Position numbers and translations under genes: made by a program | Assembly: GCF_010015585.1 (NCBI RefSeq) | Contig: NW_022985069.1 | Span: forward strand, 1 to 64,000 | Direction of reading: 5' to 3' | Source: Eremomyces bilateralis CBS 781.70 | Taxonomy: Eukaryota > Ascomycota > Dothideomycetes > Eremomycetales > Eremomycetaceae | Length of the DNA: 64,000 nucleotides | Notes under the pieces: model-generated | Database searches by the model: none | What the model was told of the DNA's origin: nothing | The model's input: only the letters and a program-made list of their open reading frames with translations | Shown: one piece after another, positions 36,435 to 47,677 of the stretch | Position numbering within the stretch: position 1 is the first letter of the stretch | Layout: every line of letters begins with the position of its first letter

Positions 36435-36883
36435 TCACCTCGCCTCCTTCCCCTCCACCATTAACCCCTGCACACCCCCCCACCCCTCCCTCCCTTCCCT
36501 CCCATCCACCCCCTCCTCCCACCACCCCTCTCTCCCAATCGTCTCCTCCCCATCCAGCTCTGCTAGCCCGGACAATACAACCGCCAGCTGCGAAAAGAAC
36601 GCGTTGACCGAGACGCGCAGCATGCGCGCGGTGGTGGCCGCGTAGGTGACCTCGAGGCGGGGGTGGAGCGGAGCGGAAGGGGAGGGATGAGGGGGGTAGA
36701 GGAAGGTGCGGGAGACGAGGGGAGAGATTTCCGGGTCGATTTCGATGGCACGGCGGATGATGAGGGCGTGGCGGGGGGGGATGGGGAGAGTGAGGGTGCT
36801 AGGGCGGTTAGGTGGATTTTGGAAGGAGGATGGGCGGGGACTTACATGCTGTGGGGGAATTTTGGATCAGCCTTGTCACCCAT
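36435..36883 (-). CDS. PCC1: EKC/KEOPS complex subunit Pcc1
   Basis: Two exons, 36846-36883 and 36435-36798, giving 133 residues. Joined, they read MGDKADPKFPHSITLTLPIP, then PPRHALIIRRAIEIDPEISP, then RLEVTYAATTARMLRVSVNA followed by FFSQLAVVL. This is the two-layer Pcc1/CTAG fold, including the highly conserved ATTxRMLRVSVNxFF. KEOPS makes the t6A modification on tRNAs that read ANN codons, and Pcc1 is its dimerising subunit; yeast Pcc1 also affects telomeres and transcription. The gene is easy to miss because exon 1 has only 38 bases. The last ~35 residues are an unusual G/E/R/W-rich tail (GREGWW.., GREGWGG) arising from a purine-rich repeat. It is divergent from the small mitochondrial protein gene. 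Confidence 0.9.
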
Positions 36884-37293
36884 GTTGGTTGATGTTCAAG
36901 ACGATGGCATTGAGGGCCTGGTTAGGAAGCTTGGATCTGGTCGCCGTCGGAAGTTCAGGTGAAGATGAAATTGGCCGGATTGCTTGTCACGATGGGATAT
37001 TCGGAACCCCACAACTTACAGGGATATCCCCTGCACTTCTTCACTCCATTGATCTGATGTTATGGCGGCATAGTGACGTCGGTGCAACACTGTATACCAA
37101 ATATATGTACAGTACCGTACACAGCACTAGTAGTACCTATGGAGTCGAGAAATGAACCGATTTAAAACCCAATTAAGCACCAACTGACTATCCAACTCAA
37201 GCACCATCTCTATCTTGTCTCATCTCTCCCTAATCCAAGACCATGACATCTCCATCCCCCTCCGAATTCCTCACCTTCTTCCGCTACACAACC
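36884..37293. promoter_or_regulatory. Divergent region, Pcc1 / mitochondrial protein
   Basis: A 410-base region between two divergent start codons, including pyrimidine-rich sequence at 37195-37290 just before the plus-strand start. Specific sites were not recognised. Confidence 0.4.
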
Positions 37294-37755
37294 ATGGCTT
37301 CCAGGTCCCTCCTCCGATCATCAGCCTCGTCATCCCCCCGCCGAACCCTCCCCAGTCCTTCCTTCTCCAAATCCTTCCATTCCGCCACCCCAGCGCTAGC
37401 ATACGGGCATCCGAGCACCAACAAACCCGACCCGTTCAACGTCCGAGAGGACGCGAAGCACGCAACGCAGAAGCCCGGGGACGACCCGCAGTCACTAGAA
37501 TCTCGGTTAGGAAGGCAGTAAGTCACTGCCCGAACGCGCCACGAATCCATAGTCCCGTGCCGTGGGCCGCATTCCATGGCGGACACTCCGGAATTTGTCG
37601 CTGATCAGAATCGCAGGGCTAAAGAGCGACGTGGTAGTGATAATGCCACCGGGGAGAAGGATACAACGTCGTCGACGGCAAGGACGAAGAAGGAGCATCC
37701 GGAAGCCCCGACATTGATTGGGATGCAGGATGAGAGAGGGAAGAAGGGGACGTGA
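37294..37755 (+). CDS. Small conserved mitochondrial protein
   Basis: Two exons, 37294-37517 and 37617-37755, giving 120 residues. An upstream in-frame ATG at 37243 would add 17 residues, but MASRSLLRSSASSSPRR is the typical start. The N-terminus is rich in Ser, Arg and Ala and lacks acidic residues, with a likely cleavage around SFHSATPA, so it fits a matrix targeting signal. The C-terminus keeps the conserved ATGEKD and EHPEAPTLIGMQDERG blocks of a short ascomycete family of unknown function. It is convergent with the DUF202 gene. No enzymatic motif is visible. Confidence 0.75.
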
Positions 37756-37830
37756 AGGGATGGAAGGACAATAGGGTTGCATAGGTGGTCTTCACAAATG
37801 GCAGATTGCTCCCTTTCTCGTCGAGGTATT

Positions 37831-37850
37831 GCATCGCATCGCATCGCATC
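37831..37850. repeat. (GCATC)4 microsatellite
   Basis: Four perfect five-base units in the short convergent gap between the mitochondrial protein and DUF202 genes. Confidence 0.8.
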
Positions 37851-37974
37851 GGAGCCCGCACCAGATGGACACGGCATTTAGAGCAGATCTCCTATATACA
37901 TAATTAATGCGAGAAAAGGACCGATCAGAGACGTTATTACCTGTATATCCAACCAACCACTCCCGTCCATCCCA

Positions 37975-38913
37975 CTACTTTTCATCAAACCCCGTCCGTC
38001 CAATCGCCAGCACCACCACCAGACTTGTCACGATCAACGCCCCCGCACACCCCGCAACCAACACTACACTCCCTCGACTCGCCGGAAACCGCCCCCGCAG
38101 TATATAGTGCTGCCCCTCGAAATACCGATGATACCCCGTGAATAGCACCACCATCGCCACGGCGATGAACGTCGCCCCGAGCGGCTTGCCAACGTGTCGG
38201 AGGCGCGTTTCGATGCCCGATGGGGATTGTTGGGCGAGCCAGGTGGGCGAGGCGGCGTCGAATAAGGACGGGGAGGCGGCGTCATTGGTGGCGATGGAGG
38301 TGTTGAGGCGGAAGAGCTGGGTGACGGCGATGCCGATGGAGGCGAAGGCGAGTGAAGTGCGAAGCCAGGCGAGGAATGTTCGTTCTGTGCATCGTGGATT
38401 AGCATTGCGCAGTCCTCAAGGTGGTTAAAGAACGTAGGGGATGGACGAACCTAACGCCAGATGATCGCGCGCCACGCTCCCTTTATTATCCAGCTCCACG
38501 CTTCCGTATTTCTCCACCACTTCCCTCCACCACTCCGCGACTCCCCCGCGCGGCTTCCGCTGCACCCCCTCCGATGCCGACGTTCGGCTCTCCTCGCCGG
38601 TATCTGACCGGCTCGACCCCCTCGCCCCCTCCGTCGAATGGCTACCCGATGAATTCCGGGTCCGGGTATTCGTCCCTGTCGTCGAGTATCCTCTCGCCGA
38701 GCCGGTCGCCGCGATCTCCCGTGACGCGAACGCCGTCCGCTCGTTCGCATCGTCAGTCGCCGGTTGCTTGTGTAATATGGGTGGATTGAATCGAAGGCTG
38801 GAGGAGGGTCTCACCCCGGGCTGCGATGCGTGCGGGAGAGATTCGTCTGGGTGGGAGCGCGGGCTGGGAGATCGAGCAGAGCGTGGGCGCGGGGTTGCGG
38901 AAGGGTTAGACAT
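37975..38913 (-). CDS. DUF202 membrane protein
   Basis: Two exons, 38451-38913 and 37975-38384, giving 290 residues. The first ~115 residues are disordered, rich in Ser/Pro/Arg/Thr. Next comes the DUF202 signature: [20 protein letters not shown] followed by [20 protein letters not shown]. Three hydrophobic segments follow ([52 protein letters not shown]). The same fold forms the membrane part of fungal VTC polyphosphate polymerase subunits and of bacterial YidH, but this stand-alone fungal protein has no assigned role. The intron is 66 bases with an unusual GTTCGT donor; the junction L-E-R-T-F is exactly the conserved one, so the splice is well supported. Confidence 0.88.
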
Positions 38914-39479
38914 GTTGACCGTCGGTCGGGGATTAGATTGTTTCTATCTAGGCACATGCTCCCCTAGGATTCCACGTTAGAGTCCGAGTTCGTGGAATGA
39001 TGGAATGCGTTGATCGTGAAGACCGGGGCACAGGCCGCCTTTGCATGAAAGAACTGGATAGGTGAACTGGACATACGTACAATATAGCTGGCCGCCCAAG
39101 TGTATGCTTCGTTTATGATGCCCACTTCATTCGACCATTATCATCTTAAATGTTGCGGGGAACTAAGCAATGACATTACCCTGTTATGTACAGCTGGATC
39201 GGAGTCGCGATATCACCAGATGTTGGCGTGCTCGATCATGGCGCACCGTAGGACATGGCTGATGCAGGTTCCTGCAGCCGCTGTAGTGGATGGGGGGGCA
39301 GGGACGGCACCGGACTGGAGGCCTAGGCCCTAGACTTCCCGTCTCTTGAACCCCGATTCGGCGATTCGAATCGAGAGCTGCTCATCGATAATTCGACAGC
39401 GATAATCCCTACAGATAAACAATGCAGGAATCTCTCAGCAGGCGCTTCAGATTTCATCCCCCTCCTTCGCCCCTCCACC
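38914..39479. other. Intergenic, no gene seen
   Basis: Promoter side of both the DUF202 gene (minus) and the DUF3303-like gene (plus). No additional frame is supported. Confidence 0.45.
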
Positions 39480-39762
39480 ATGCTCTTCATGATCATCGAG
39501 CATTTCACCAATGCTCCCGCCGTGTACGCCCGCTTGGCGGAGGGGGGTCGATTGGCTCCCGCGGGGTTGACGTATATCGCGAGCTGGGTGGCGGAAGACA
39601 TGAGCCGATGCTATCAGGTCATGGGAGTGCGAGGATCGGTCGCTGCTGGAGGACTGGATGAGGAACTGGGCGGATCTGGTGCGGTTCGAGGTGGTACCCA
39701 TCATCGCCTCCGCGGAAGCGGCGGTGGTGCAACGGGATGATCATACGGGGGCGTCGGCATAG
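39480..39762 (+). pseudogene. DUF3303-like gene with a one-base frameshift
   Basis: A good start context (CCACC before ATG) opens MLFMIIEHFTNAPAVYARLA, matching small DUF3303-like fungal proteins (MLFMIIExFxDPxAVYxRF) through SWVAEDMSRCYQVM. At the GGG of 39623-39625 the frame then departs from the family. In the next frame the expected continuation appears at once (ECEDRSLLEDWMRNWADLV, then RFEVVPIIASAEA), ending at 39762. One base too many in GGG explains this. No intron of plausible size can bridge the site. Either the gene is recently inactivated or the assembly has a homopolymer error. An intact version would have about 93 residues. Confidence 0.65.
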
Positions 39763-40158
39763 GATACACTGGTACGAGTACGTGTCACGGTGTCACTAGA
39801 TAACCGAGTCGTCGAAGACTGAGCTGAAATAAGAGACGGTAGGAACCTGACGTTTTGCAGGTTTTCATTTGGGAGCCGATCCAATCTTGGGGTCTATAGC
39901 AGCTCGTGGTGTATTCTTCTACAATCGTCCGAAGCCGCTCAGCAATAGCCCTTACAGCCATTGATTTTATGCATCATCCCATCCAACCACAGACCCCCTC
40001 CAACAACGTATGATAGCCATGAAGACTTTTTGAACATCGTCTGGAACTCCTTTAGAGCGCCCTTTTGATTCAATCCGGTCTGACCATGGCCACCTCCCAG
40101 AATGATAATGCATTGTCCGACCAATGACAGGTTGTCATCATGTTCACATTCCCCGATT
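39763..40158. other. Convergent intergenic region
   Basis: Lies between the DUF3303-like gene and the 3' end of DBP5. No gene is seen. Confidence 0.5.
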
Positions 40159-41831
40159 TCAATCCATCATTTCTTTCGTCGATTTGCCCGCGCGGCTGCT
40201 CTTGATCACCCTCTTCACCTTCTCCTCAACCACATCCCAGTCGTCGGTGGGAAGGGTAACGAGTACGATCCCGAAGTGTGCCTGGATGTCCTGCAGCTGT
40301 TGCCACGATGATCGGTCATGCACGAAGCTGATGGCGACACCGACGCGGCCAAACCGACCGGTGCGACCGATGCGGTGGAGATACGTCTCAGGATCAGCCC
40401 GGCCCCCTTTTGATTCGGGAATGTCCTGGTCGACGTTAGATTTGCCACAGACGAGATCACGGTTAACGCAAACTTACGTAGTTGATGACCATGGTGACGG
40501 ACTGGACGTCAATTCCACGGGCAAGGACATTGGTCGTGATGAGGACCTTGGCGGCCCCCGATCGGAACTTGTCGATGATGACATCGCGCTCGGGTCCTTC
40601 TAAGGCACCTGACAGCTGAGCCACTTGATGCCCATCCGCTTCCATGCGACGTTGAATCTCCGCGGCAGTGTCACGTCGCTAATATCGATTAGCAAAGGAA
40701 AGATCTGAGCCGTCATTTGGAACTGACCTTGACGAAAATAATGGAGGACGCGATGGTCATAAGACCGTAGAACTGGAGGAGAATACGATATTTATCCTCG
40801 TCACCATTGCAGTCGAAATAGAACTGCTTGATGCCTTCGACATTCAACTCCTCTTGCTTTAGGGTCAACAGGTTCGATTTGGGTGCAAAGATATTGGCGT
40901 AGTGGATGACCTCGGTGGGAAATGTGGCCGAGAAAAGTACCACTTGCAACTCTTTGGGGAGGAGACTAGCTGCAGTCAGTACTACCATTTAGAAAGCCGG
41001 GCATTCATAGATACTCACTTCTTCACCCGCTTGCATTGATCTCCCATCCCTTGCTGGTCAAGCATGTTGTCTGCCTCGTCCAGGACGAGAATCTTGATCT
41101 TCCTCGCATCCAGCTGTCGCCTTCGAATCTGATCCATAACCGTGCCGGGTGTTCCCACCACGATTTGTCCCTCCGTCTTGACTCCACGCTTGGATGGATC
41201 GGGAATTGCCGTGGCGACCCGCAGCTCGTCGATGAACCTCCCCATTTGCTTCACCACCCCCTCGATTTGCCGGGCCAGCTCACGGCTAGGCGCAAGCACC
41301 AACGCCTGGGGAGACAGGTCCGTGCGATCGATACGATGGAGCATGTTCAGCGTAAAGGCCGCCGTTTTCCCCGTACCGGACTGCGACTGGCCAATGAGAT
41401 TGGCGGGAGGATTGTGCAGCAAGAGCGGAAGAGCGCGTTCCTGGATTTTGGAGGGACGACGGAAGTTCATGGCATAGATCCCTTTAAGGATGTCTTCGGG
41501 GCTATATGACTTAGTGCCATAGCTCAAGGGCGAGAGATTGAACATACAGGCTCAGGTCATCGAACGACTTGACGGAGTAGAGAGGGTTGGAAGGATCGGC
41601 CTGGAGATCGGCAAGCTTGACGTCCACGTCGAATTCCGGTTCATTGAGGCCGGAGCCATTATTCGCGGCGCTTGCGCCATCTGCCTGTGACTCGCCAAGG
41701 TCTGATTTCGTGTCGTCTTTGGTCTCGGTTGAAGCGGTCGGAGGCTCGGTGGACGGTTCGGTGGAAGGTTTGGCAGGAGGATCGAAGGAGACACGGTCAT
41801 CCAGAGAGGTTGGTTTAGCCTCGTCGGCCAT
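40159..41831 (-). CDS. DBP5: DEAD-box ATP-dependent RNA helicase Dbp5
   Basis: Five exons: 41548-41831, 41019-41501, 40728-40965, 40478-40678 and 40159-40425, giving 490 residues. Dbp5 remodels mRNPs at the cytoplasmic face of the nuclear pore, driven by Gle1 and InsP6, and also acts in translation termination. Family features are the [12 protein letters not shown]-motif area, [13 protein letters not shown] (Walker A, ~residue 138), the PSRELARQ motif, [14 protein letters not shown] (DEAD), FSATFP, and [18 protein letters not shown]. The DQQGMGDQC stretch after DEAD is diagnostic for Dbp5. The first ~85 residues are disordered and acidic ([11 protein letters not shown]..). All exon phases agree. 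It is divergent from BZZ1 across about 730 bases. Confidence 0.96.
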
Positions 41832-42562
41832 GTTCGCTGTACGATAATGACGAGATGTACGAGTGTGGATATGGGATTAGTGGAATGGCGGGGATGAACG
41901 AAGAGGGTTGTGGGAGTGGGGGAGCGTTGACAAAAGGATGAAGGAATTGATATGTTCTCAGACACGGGAAGACTGGAATTCAGGACACAAGCAGACTGAG
42001 ATCAAGTGAGACTAAGCAACTGTAATTTACAGAGGTCAGTACGGTAGCCAGGAATTCTAAGCTCAATAATGTGTGTATCGGATGGAAATCCAAGGATTAA
42101 CATGGAGAATTTGGGTTGAAGTTGTGAGTGACCGCATTTGGTATTTGTGCCTCAGGCATGAATGCAATGAAGTATCATGTGACTCTTGGTCTGGACCCTG
42201 CCCCGCAATGTGCCACGCTGCACGTGGTGTGTACTGAAAACTCAAGGCTCTAAGGCGTCAAGGCAAAAAGACGCCCTCATGGTGATGCCACACATGCAGC
42301 GGCACCACCACTGCCACTCCTCCCACTCTGGTAATGCCGACTTTCCTGACGGCATCGGATAGGATATTCATGTTAGAAGGGACAACTTGATGTACCGTAA
42401 TTGCCAGCACTATAATTCCTGCAATTCTGTATCCTTAAGTCTCATTCTATGGTCTTTTAATACAATCGTCTCTTCCCAACTCCCACCGCAATAGTCCGTC
42501 CCGAAAGCCGTCTGCATGCCTCCACCCTCCCAACCAACCCACTCTATCCTACCTATAATACA
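41832..42562. promoter_or_regulatory. Divergent region, DBP5 / BZZ1
   Basis: A 731-base region holding two divergent promoters, with A-T-rich DNA near 42060-42120 and pyrimidine-rich sequence just before the BZZ1 start. No specific site was identified. Confidence 0.4.
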
Positions 42563-45145
42563 ATGGCGGAAGTCGACATCAATCCAAGCTTTGGCGCCGA
42601 GCTGAAGGTGCGTCCTCTATGCTAATGTCCAGTGCAGCCAGGGCTTACCATATATCTAGGATGGCTTCAAAACCGTGAACGCTTGGGTAAGGCCGGTTTC
42701 TCTCCTACACCGTCGCACCGCCCGTCGATTAATAGAGCACGAAGTTGACTTTGGATGGTTTAGGTGGGCAACGGAATTCTCTGGCTCGATGATATACAAC
42801 AGTTCTACCGGGAGAGGTCGGTGATCGAGAAGGAGTATGCGGGCAAGCTCAGTGCCCTCGCGAAGAAGTACTTCGAGAAGAAGGCCCGGAAGTCAAGCAG
42901 CATGAGCGTTGGAGACACCCCAACCGTGACTCCTGGCTCGTTGGAAAGGTATGGATGCTCTTGAAACCAATCGTAGGCTGAGACGGGGATTGACTTCAGT
43001 AGCGCATCGATGACCACCTGGACGGTTCAACTGACGACGCTCGAACAACGGGCGGCCGAACACGACCGATTCTCGACACAACTCGTTGGCCACGTGGCGG
43101 ATGTGCTCAAGGCATTGCAGATGCGCTATGAGGATCTCCGAAAGGCCCATACTGAGTATGCGGCGAAACTGGAGAAAGAGCGAGATGCGTCCTATGCCGA
43201 CCTGCGGAAAACGAAAGGCAAATATGACTCGGTCTGTCAGGAGGTTGAGAACCGGAGGAAAAAGACGGATAGCGCATTCGACTACGGAAAATCGAAAGCG
43301 ACGGTGGCATTCCAGCAGCAACAGGCAGAGATGCACAACGTCAAAGTTAGCACCGGAGATCTAAAGAGACAACTGGATTGGCTAACTGTGGCAGAACACC
43401 TATATCATAAATATAAACGTGACCAACAGGCAAAAGGAACGATACTACAACGAATATGTCCCGGAATTATTGGATGTAAGGCTCACCAGCCGACAGTGGA
43501 TTCCTCGCTAATAGCAACTTCAGAGCATGCAAGGCCTTTCAGAGACTCGAGTCGCGAAACTTAACTCAATCTGGTCCCTTGCGGCTCGAATAGAACACGA
43601 AGTGATGACTCGAAGTACATCCTATCTTGACCATCTCTCATCCGAAATCCCTCGCAACAACCCCGCCCTTGACTCGATGATGTTCGTGCGACACAACGCC
43701 GCTCCCTGGGCGGAACCCGGCGATGCCGTCTTCGAACCCTCGCCTGTATGGCATGACGATTCGTCCATCATGACCGACGAGACCGCGAAGAACTTCCTCC
43801 GCAATGTGCTCACGAAAAGCAAAGGGCAGCTTTCGGACTTGCGGAGGGATATCGACCGGCAGAAACGAGAAATCGAAGGGGCGCGGAGAGTAAGATCGAA
43901 CATTCGAGAAGGCAAGGATAACAGAGATGAGGTCGAGGTGGTCCGAGCCATATTCACATTGCAGGAGAACCTGCATGAAGTGCAACGGCAGCTGGTCACG
44001 GCGGAGACGGAGATCACGACAATAACGAACGTGGTGGGAGACGTAAGCATCGGGGCGCGCAATCATGACTTCAAAGGGGAAACATTCAAGATCCCAACAA
44101 ACTGCGATTTCTGCGGCGAACGCATCTGGGGGCTCTCAGCGAAGGGGTTTACTTGTCGCGACTGCGGCTTCACGTGCCATAGCAAGTGTCAAATGAAGGC
44201 TCCTGCCGACTGCCCAGGGGAGCAATCCAAGGAGGATAAGAAGAGATTAAAGACCGAGCGACAAGAGGCCGCTCATGTACTAGATGGGAGTCGCACGAAC
44301 GGTTCCGTCTCGGCCTCCCCATCGGTGCCAGAGCTACCGGGCAATATGCCTGGTGTGAGCCGCACGGGCACCGTTACCTCACTCAACACGCTGAGTTCGG
44401 GGTATTCGGCCCAAGGGCAACGAAGTGTGTCCACCAGCAGCGTCGTGCCAGAGATGGAAGGGGACACGCCCGCGTCAAGCATGGTTGAGAAAGACTCGAC
44501 CGTGAAGGCTTCGAAGCCTGCTGCCGGTCGACGGCGCATCCTGGCTCCTCCACCAACCGCATATGCCGGCGACAGCGGCGGGGATGGCGCGAGCGACAGG
44601 CAGCAGAAAGGCAAGATGATGTACGCCTACGTCGCTAACGGCGAGGGGGAGATCAGCGTCCAGGAAGGCGACCCGGTCGTCCTTGTCGGGCCCGATGGTA
44701 AGTCCTTAGAATCCTACGTGCCCTCCTCCCCATACTGACAACCCCAGACGGCTCCGGCTGGACGAAAATCAAATGCAACCTCTCCACCGGCCTCGTTCCC
44801 ACCTCCTACATCGACCTCCACCCCCAGCCCCCATCCGCCGTCAGCGCCATGCTTGCCGCCCCCGAGCGGCCCGGCAGCGCGTATTCCAACTCCTCCGCGT
44901 CCCTCACCTCCAGTGCACCCGCCGCGAAGAAAAAAGGCCCCGTCGTGGCCCCGCGAAGGGGGGCGAAGAAGCTGAAGTACGCGGAGGCGTTGTACGACTA
45001 CGAGTCGCGGAGCGAGGCGGAGCACTCGATCGCGGAAGGGGAGCGGTTTGTTTTGATTAGTAAGGATAGTGGGGATGGGTGGGCGGATGTGGAGAAGGGG
45101 GGGGTGGTTAAAAGCGTGCCGGCGAACTACATCCAGGAGATGTAG
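42563..45145 (+). CDS. BZZ1: F-BAR/C1/SH3 protein Bzz1
   Basis: Seven exons: 42563-42607, 42660-42686, 42764-42948, 43000-43345, 43395-43475, 43524-44697 and 44748-45145, giving 751 residues. The F-BAR domain covers about residues 1-270 (FGAELKDGFKTVNAW, WLDDIQQFYRERSVIEKEYA). A C1 zinc-binding domain follows (HDFKGETFKIPTNCDFCGER, CRDCGFTCHSKCQ). Two C-terminal SH3 domains are clear: MMYAYVANGEGEISVQEGD and EALYDYESRSEAEHSIAEGE, the last ending VPANYIQEM. In yeast, Bzz1 bends membrane and recruits Las17/WASP and type I myosin to activate Arp2/3 at endocytic patches. Exon 2 is only 27 bases. All phases close correctly. Together with arp2 near 13 kb this gives two actin-patch genes in the window. 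Confidence 0.95.
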
Positions 45146-45632
45146 GATTTATGAGGGTTGGACGGGACGACCTGTGGGAGATATTCTTGGATCGTGCAGA
45201 TTCGTCATTCGAGATATCACCAAGATTTTTATGATGATTATCCAGGGCGTCCTAGTATGTATAGTGAATGTCTTGACCTCCTGTGTGAATTGGGGGAATT
45301 GGGAGGGGTCGTTGCAGCATTGCCACTGACAGGGGGTGGGGCATTATTGCACCAACTGCCCCACCCCCTTCACATCCTGGGATCTCCTCCGTCCCCAATC
45401 TCTCCTCCGCATTACCCTCAAACACGAGGCAACGAAATCGCAAGCGACCTCTCCAAACACAGAGGATGTCCTCATTTCTAGATCCAATTCAATTGAACTC
45501 CGATCGTCACGACACAATCAAAATCTTGGAGTTCCGTTGATGAAACGATCCATCAGCAAGGGTTCTGCGCCCTGCACCCTGCAGCTAAGCTGAAGATCCT
45601 GGCCTAGACCTGCCGCATTCGTCACCGCAGCG
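45146..45632. other. Downstream of BZZ1, upstream of bZIP leader
   Basis: No gene is supported. An unseen first exon of the bZIP gene could lie here; candidate ATGs near 45465 and 45539 lack convincing donor sites. Confidence 0.35.
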
Positions 45633-46158
45633 ATGATTCATCGCTCAGGCGGACTTGGCTTCCGCTAGCCGACTGCAAGCATCGCTTTGGATCCCCTCTT
45701 CACGATAATTATATAACTATCTCGACCACTTTCTCGAGTTTTAACTTTAAGAACGCACTCCATCTCCTGTTTCTTCCTCATATTTCCCTTTCTTAGACCA
45801 GCGGGGCCTCAACTTGCCTTGGGGTCCGTAACCTAACCCCCTGTACCCAGACGAGTTTGCGTTTGACCAACAATGTCGTCCTGCATCTCTCTCACACTCG
45901 TGTTCTACTCGCCCCGGAGACTCTTCGCTCCTCGAGAGGCAGGCTAATTCAAACTGTGATTCCTCCCTGCATCTAGGAGGTTCATGGTCGAGTGATGCTA
46001 CTAGTCTCTGCGGACCGGAGGTCTCCGACCCTTTTTCCAGTTTTGATTTACAGTCTTCTTCTACCTTACTTTCCCCTTACGGCCAGACTTCAATCGGCAC
46101 TGATCAGGCGTCTTCACTTGCGAATTTCGAATCTCTTTCTTTCACAGATCCGCTGGTC
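45633..46158 (+). promoter_or_regulatory. bZIP leader with several short upstream ORFs, or missing 5' exon
   Basis: Short ATG frames occur at 45633-45668 (11 codons plus stop), 45873-45947 (24 codons plus stop) and 45984-45995 (3 codons plus stop). One starting at 45995 overlaps the bZIP start at 46159. This resembles the uORF leaders of GCN4/CPC-1-type genes. However, the bZIP frame itself is open without an ATG back to about 45830 and its translation looks protein-like (DPFSSFDLQSSSTLLSPYGQ). ACCCAG at 45850 could be an acceptor. So part of this stretch may be coding sequence downstream of an unseen first exon. Confidence 0.4.
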
Positions 46159-46663
46159 ATGCTAGGCGACCTCGATTGCAACACTCATTTCGGATTGGGG
46201 CTCGCCGATCCGGCAGGTCTTCTTCCGCTCCCTGCACATGATTTATACGACGCGTTTCCTTCGAATGGCATGGAAGATAGCACTTCATGTATGTCCACAA
46301 TCCCCGTTCGAGATCCCCAAAGGCTAATGCCGGGCAGTATCTACGGCCCTGATGACCCCATCCTCCAGCTCCCAACCCTCCCCAACTTCACATCCCCGAA
46401 CCGCCGCTCCTCCCAGCACCACCTCTCCATCATCCATGCCCAAAAAGCGTTCCAGGAGTCCTCCCGACGACTTCTGCATCGACAAGCGCCGTCGCAACAA
46501 CCTCGCGGCAGCCAAGTATCGGCAGAAGAAGGTCGACCGGATCTCCGAGCTGGAGTCCGTGGTGGCCGACGTCACTCGCGAGCGGGACGACCTGAAGCTT
46601 CAGCTGGCCATGAGCAACAGAGAAATCGAATTGCTCCGAAACCTTCTGTCGAAGAAGGAGTGA
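46159..46663 (+). CDS. bZIP transcription factor (CpcA/JlbA-like)
   Basis: Two exons are clear, 46159-46288 and 46338-46663, giving 151 residues from the provisional start MLGDLDCNTH. The intron has GTATGT, GGCTAAT and CAG. A serine/proline-rich stretch leads into MPKKRSRSPPDDF, a basic region DKRRRNNLAAAKYRQKK fitting the NxxAAxxxR bZIP pattern, and a heptad zipper (ISELESVVADVTRERDDLKL, then NREIELLRNLLSKKE at the C-terminus). It resembles the Gcn4/CpcA/JlbA group that answers amino-acid starvation, but the assignment is tentative. The true start may be upstream, because the frame is open and activation-domain-like for another ~100 codons. The alanine at the sixth basic-motif position (usually arginine in Gcn4) is notable. 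Confidence 0.75.
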
Positions 46664-47677
46664 CATGGATCCCCTGTGTCCTCGGTGTTCAGTTAAGTCA
46701 GCGTCTTTCTCTGGGTTTTCTAGCGGCATAGATTGGGGATGCGTGTTAAAGAATCAGACGATGTCGAAGCTTGTATCATTTGAAGTTTGTGATCTATTCG
46801 GCAAAATGTTTCGTCATGGGAACGGGATAGGATGTGGAAGGTTATCACGTACCCGTACGAGAGATTAGATCTTGTCACAGTCGGAACATCGTATTGATTT
46901 GGCAATCTGCATAACTACTCTCTATCTATGTGACTCTTCGACCCTTTATACCGCCATATTTTCCATCCTGCTTTGAACCACTGCTCCTCTGATTCGCAAT
47001 ACCGAAGCCATACCGTGCTCCGATCATAATGATTCATACCTATTCATCTGAGATTGTTCCCGAGGAGTGCTTAAAGCCATCCGTGACAGACTCGAAGCCG
47101 GCCATGTCCGTACTAAAAGGGGTACTGTTGAGCTAGGAAATGAATCATAATGAGTTTCGATGAGTATGTCGGCTAGAGGAGAGCCTGGAAATCAACCATG
47201 CTCCTAGACACGGAGGTGTTAGGACCGCTAGTAGCACCACACCCATCTATAGTAGGCCCGGCGGTACTGGAGGTCCATGGCCGGGACTGACTGTGCTAGC
47301 TAACATCGATGGTATAGATAACAAGGCAGAGCAATCCGGCTATTATTCCTACGCGCTCAGCCCCACGACAGAGTTCAGTGACAAGCCTCTATGCTGCTTA
47401 TATGCGAAGTTGTGAAACCGATGGGTTGGCCAGCGCACAGCAGGCTTGGAACACTCACATCATAATATCGCATTATTAACGCGAGTATCGCCTATGGCAA
47501 TCGAGTATCGCGCGATAGAGAGTTGATTGTGGAGCACGACAGGCCGGGAGCTGGCCCCACTTCCGAAGTGGAGTGTGTGAGGGAAAGCACCCCAACTGTA
47601 ACGTCTTTCCGATTGCTACCTTGAGATCTCCTTGTATTTCTTGCTCCTAATAATCTAGCACAAAAGAATAGCAAGCC
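46664..47677. other. Intergenic, no gene seen
   Basis: About 1 kb between two same-strand genes. No frame or structural RNA is supported. The last ~80 bases are the leader of the desaturase-like gene. Confidence 0.5.
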
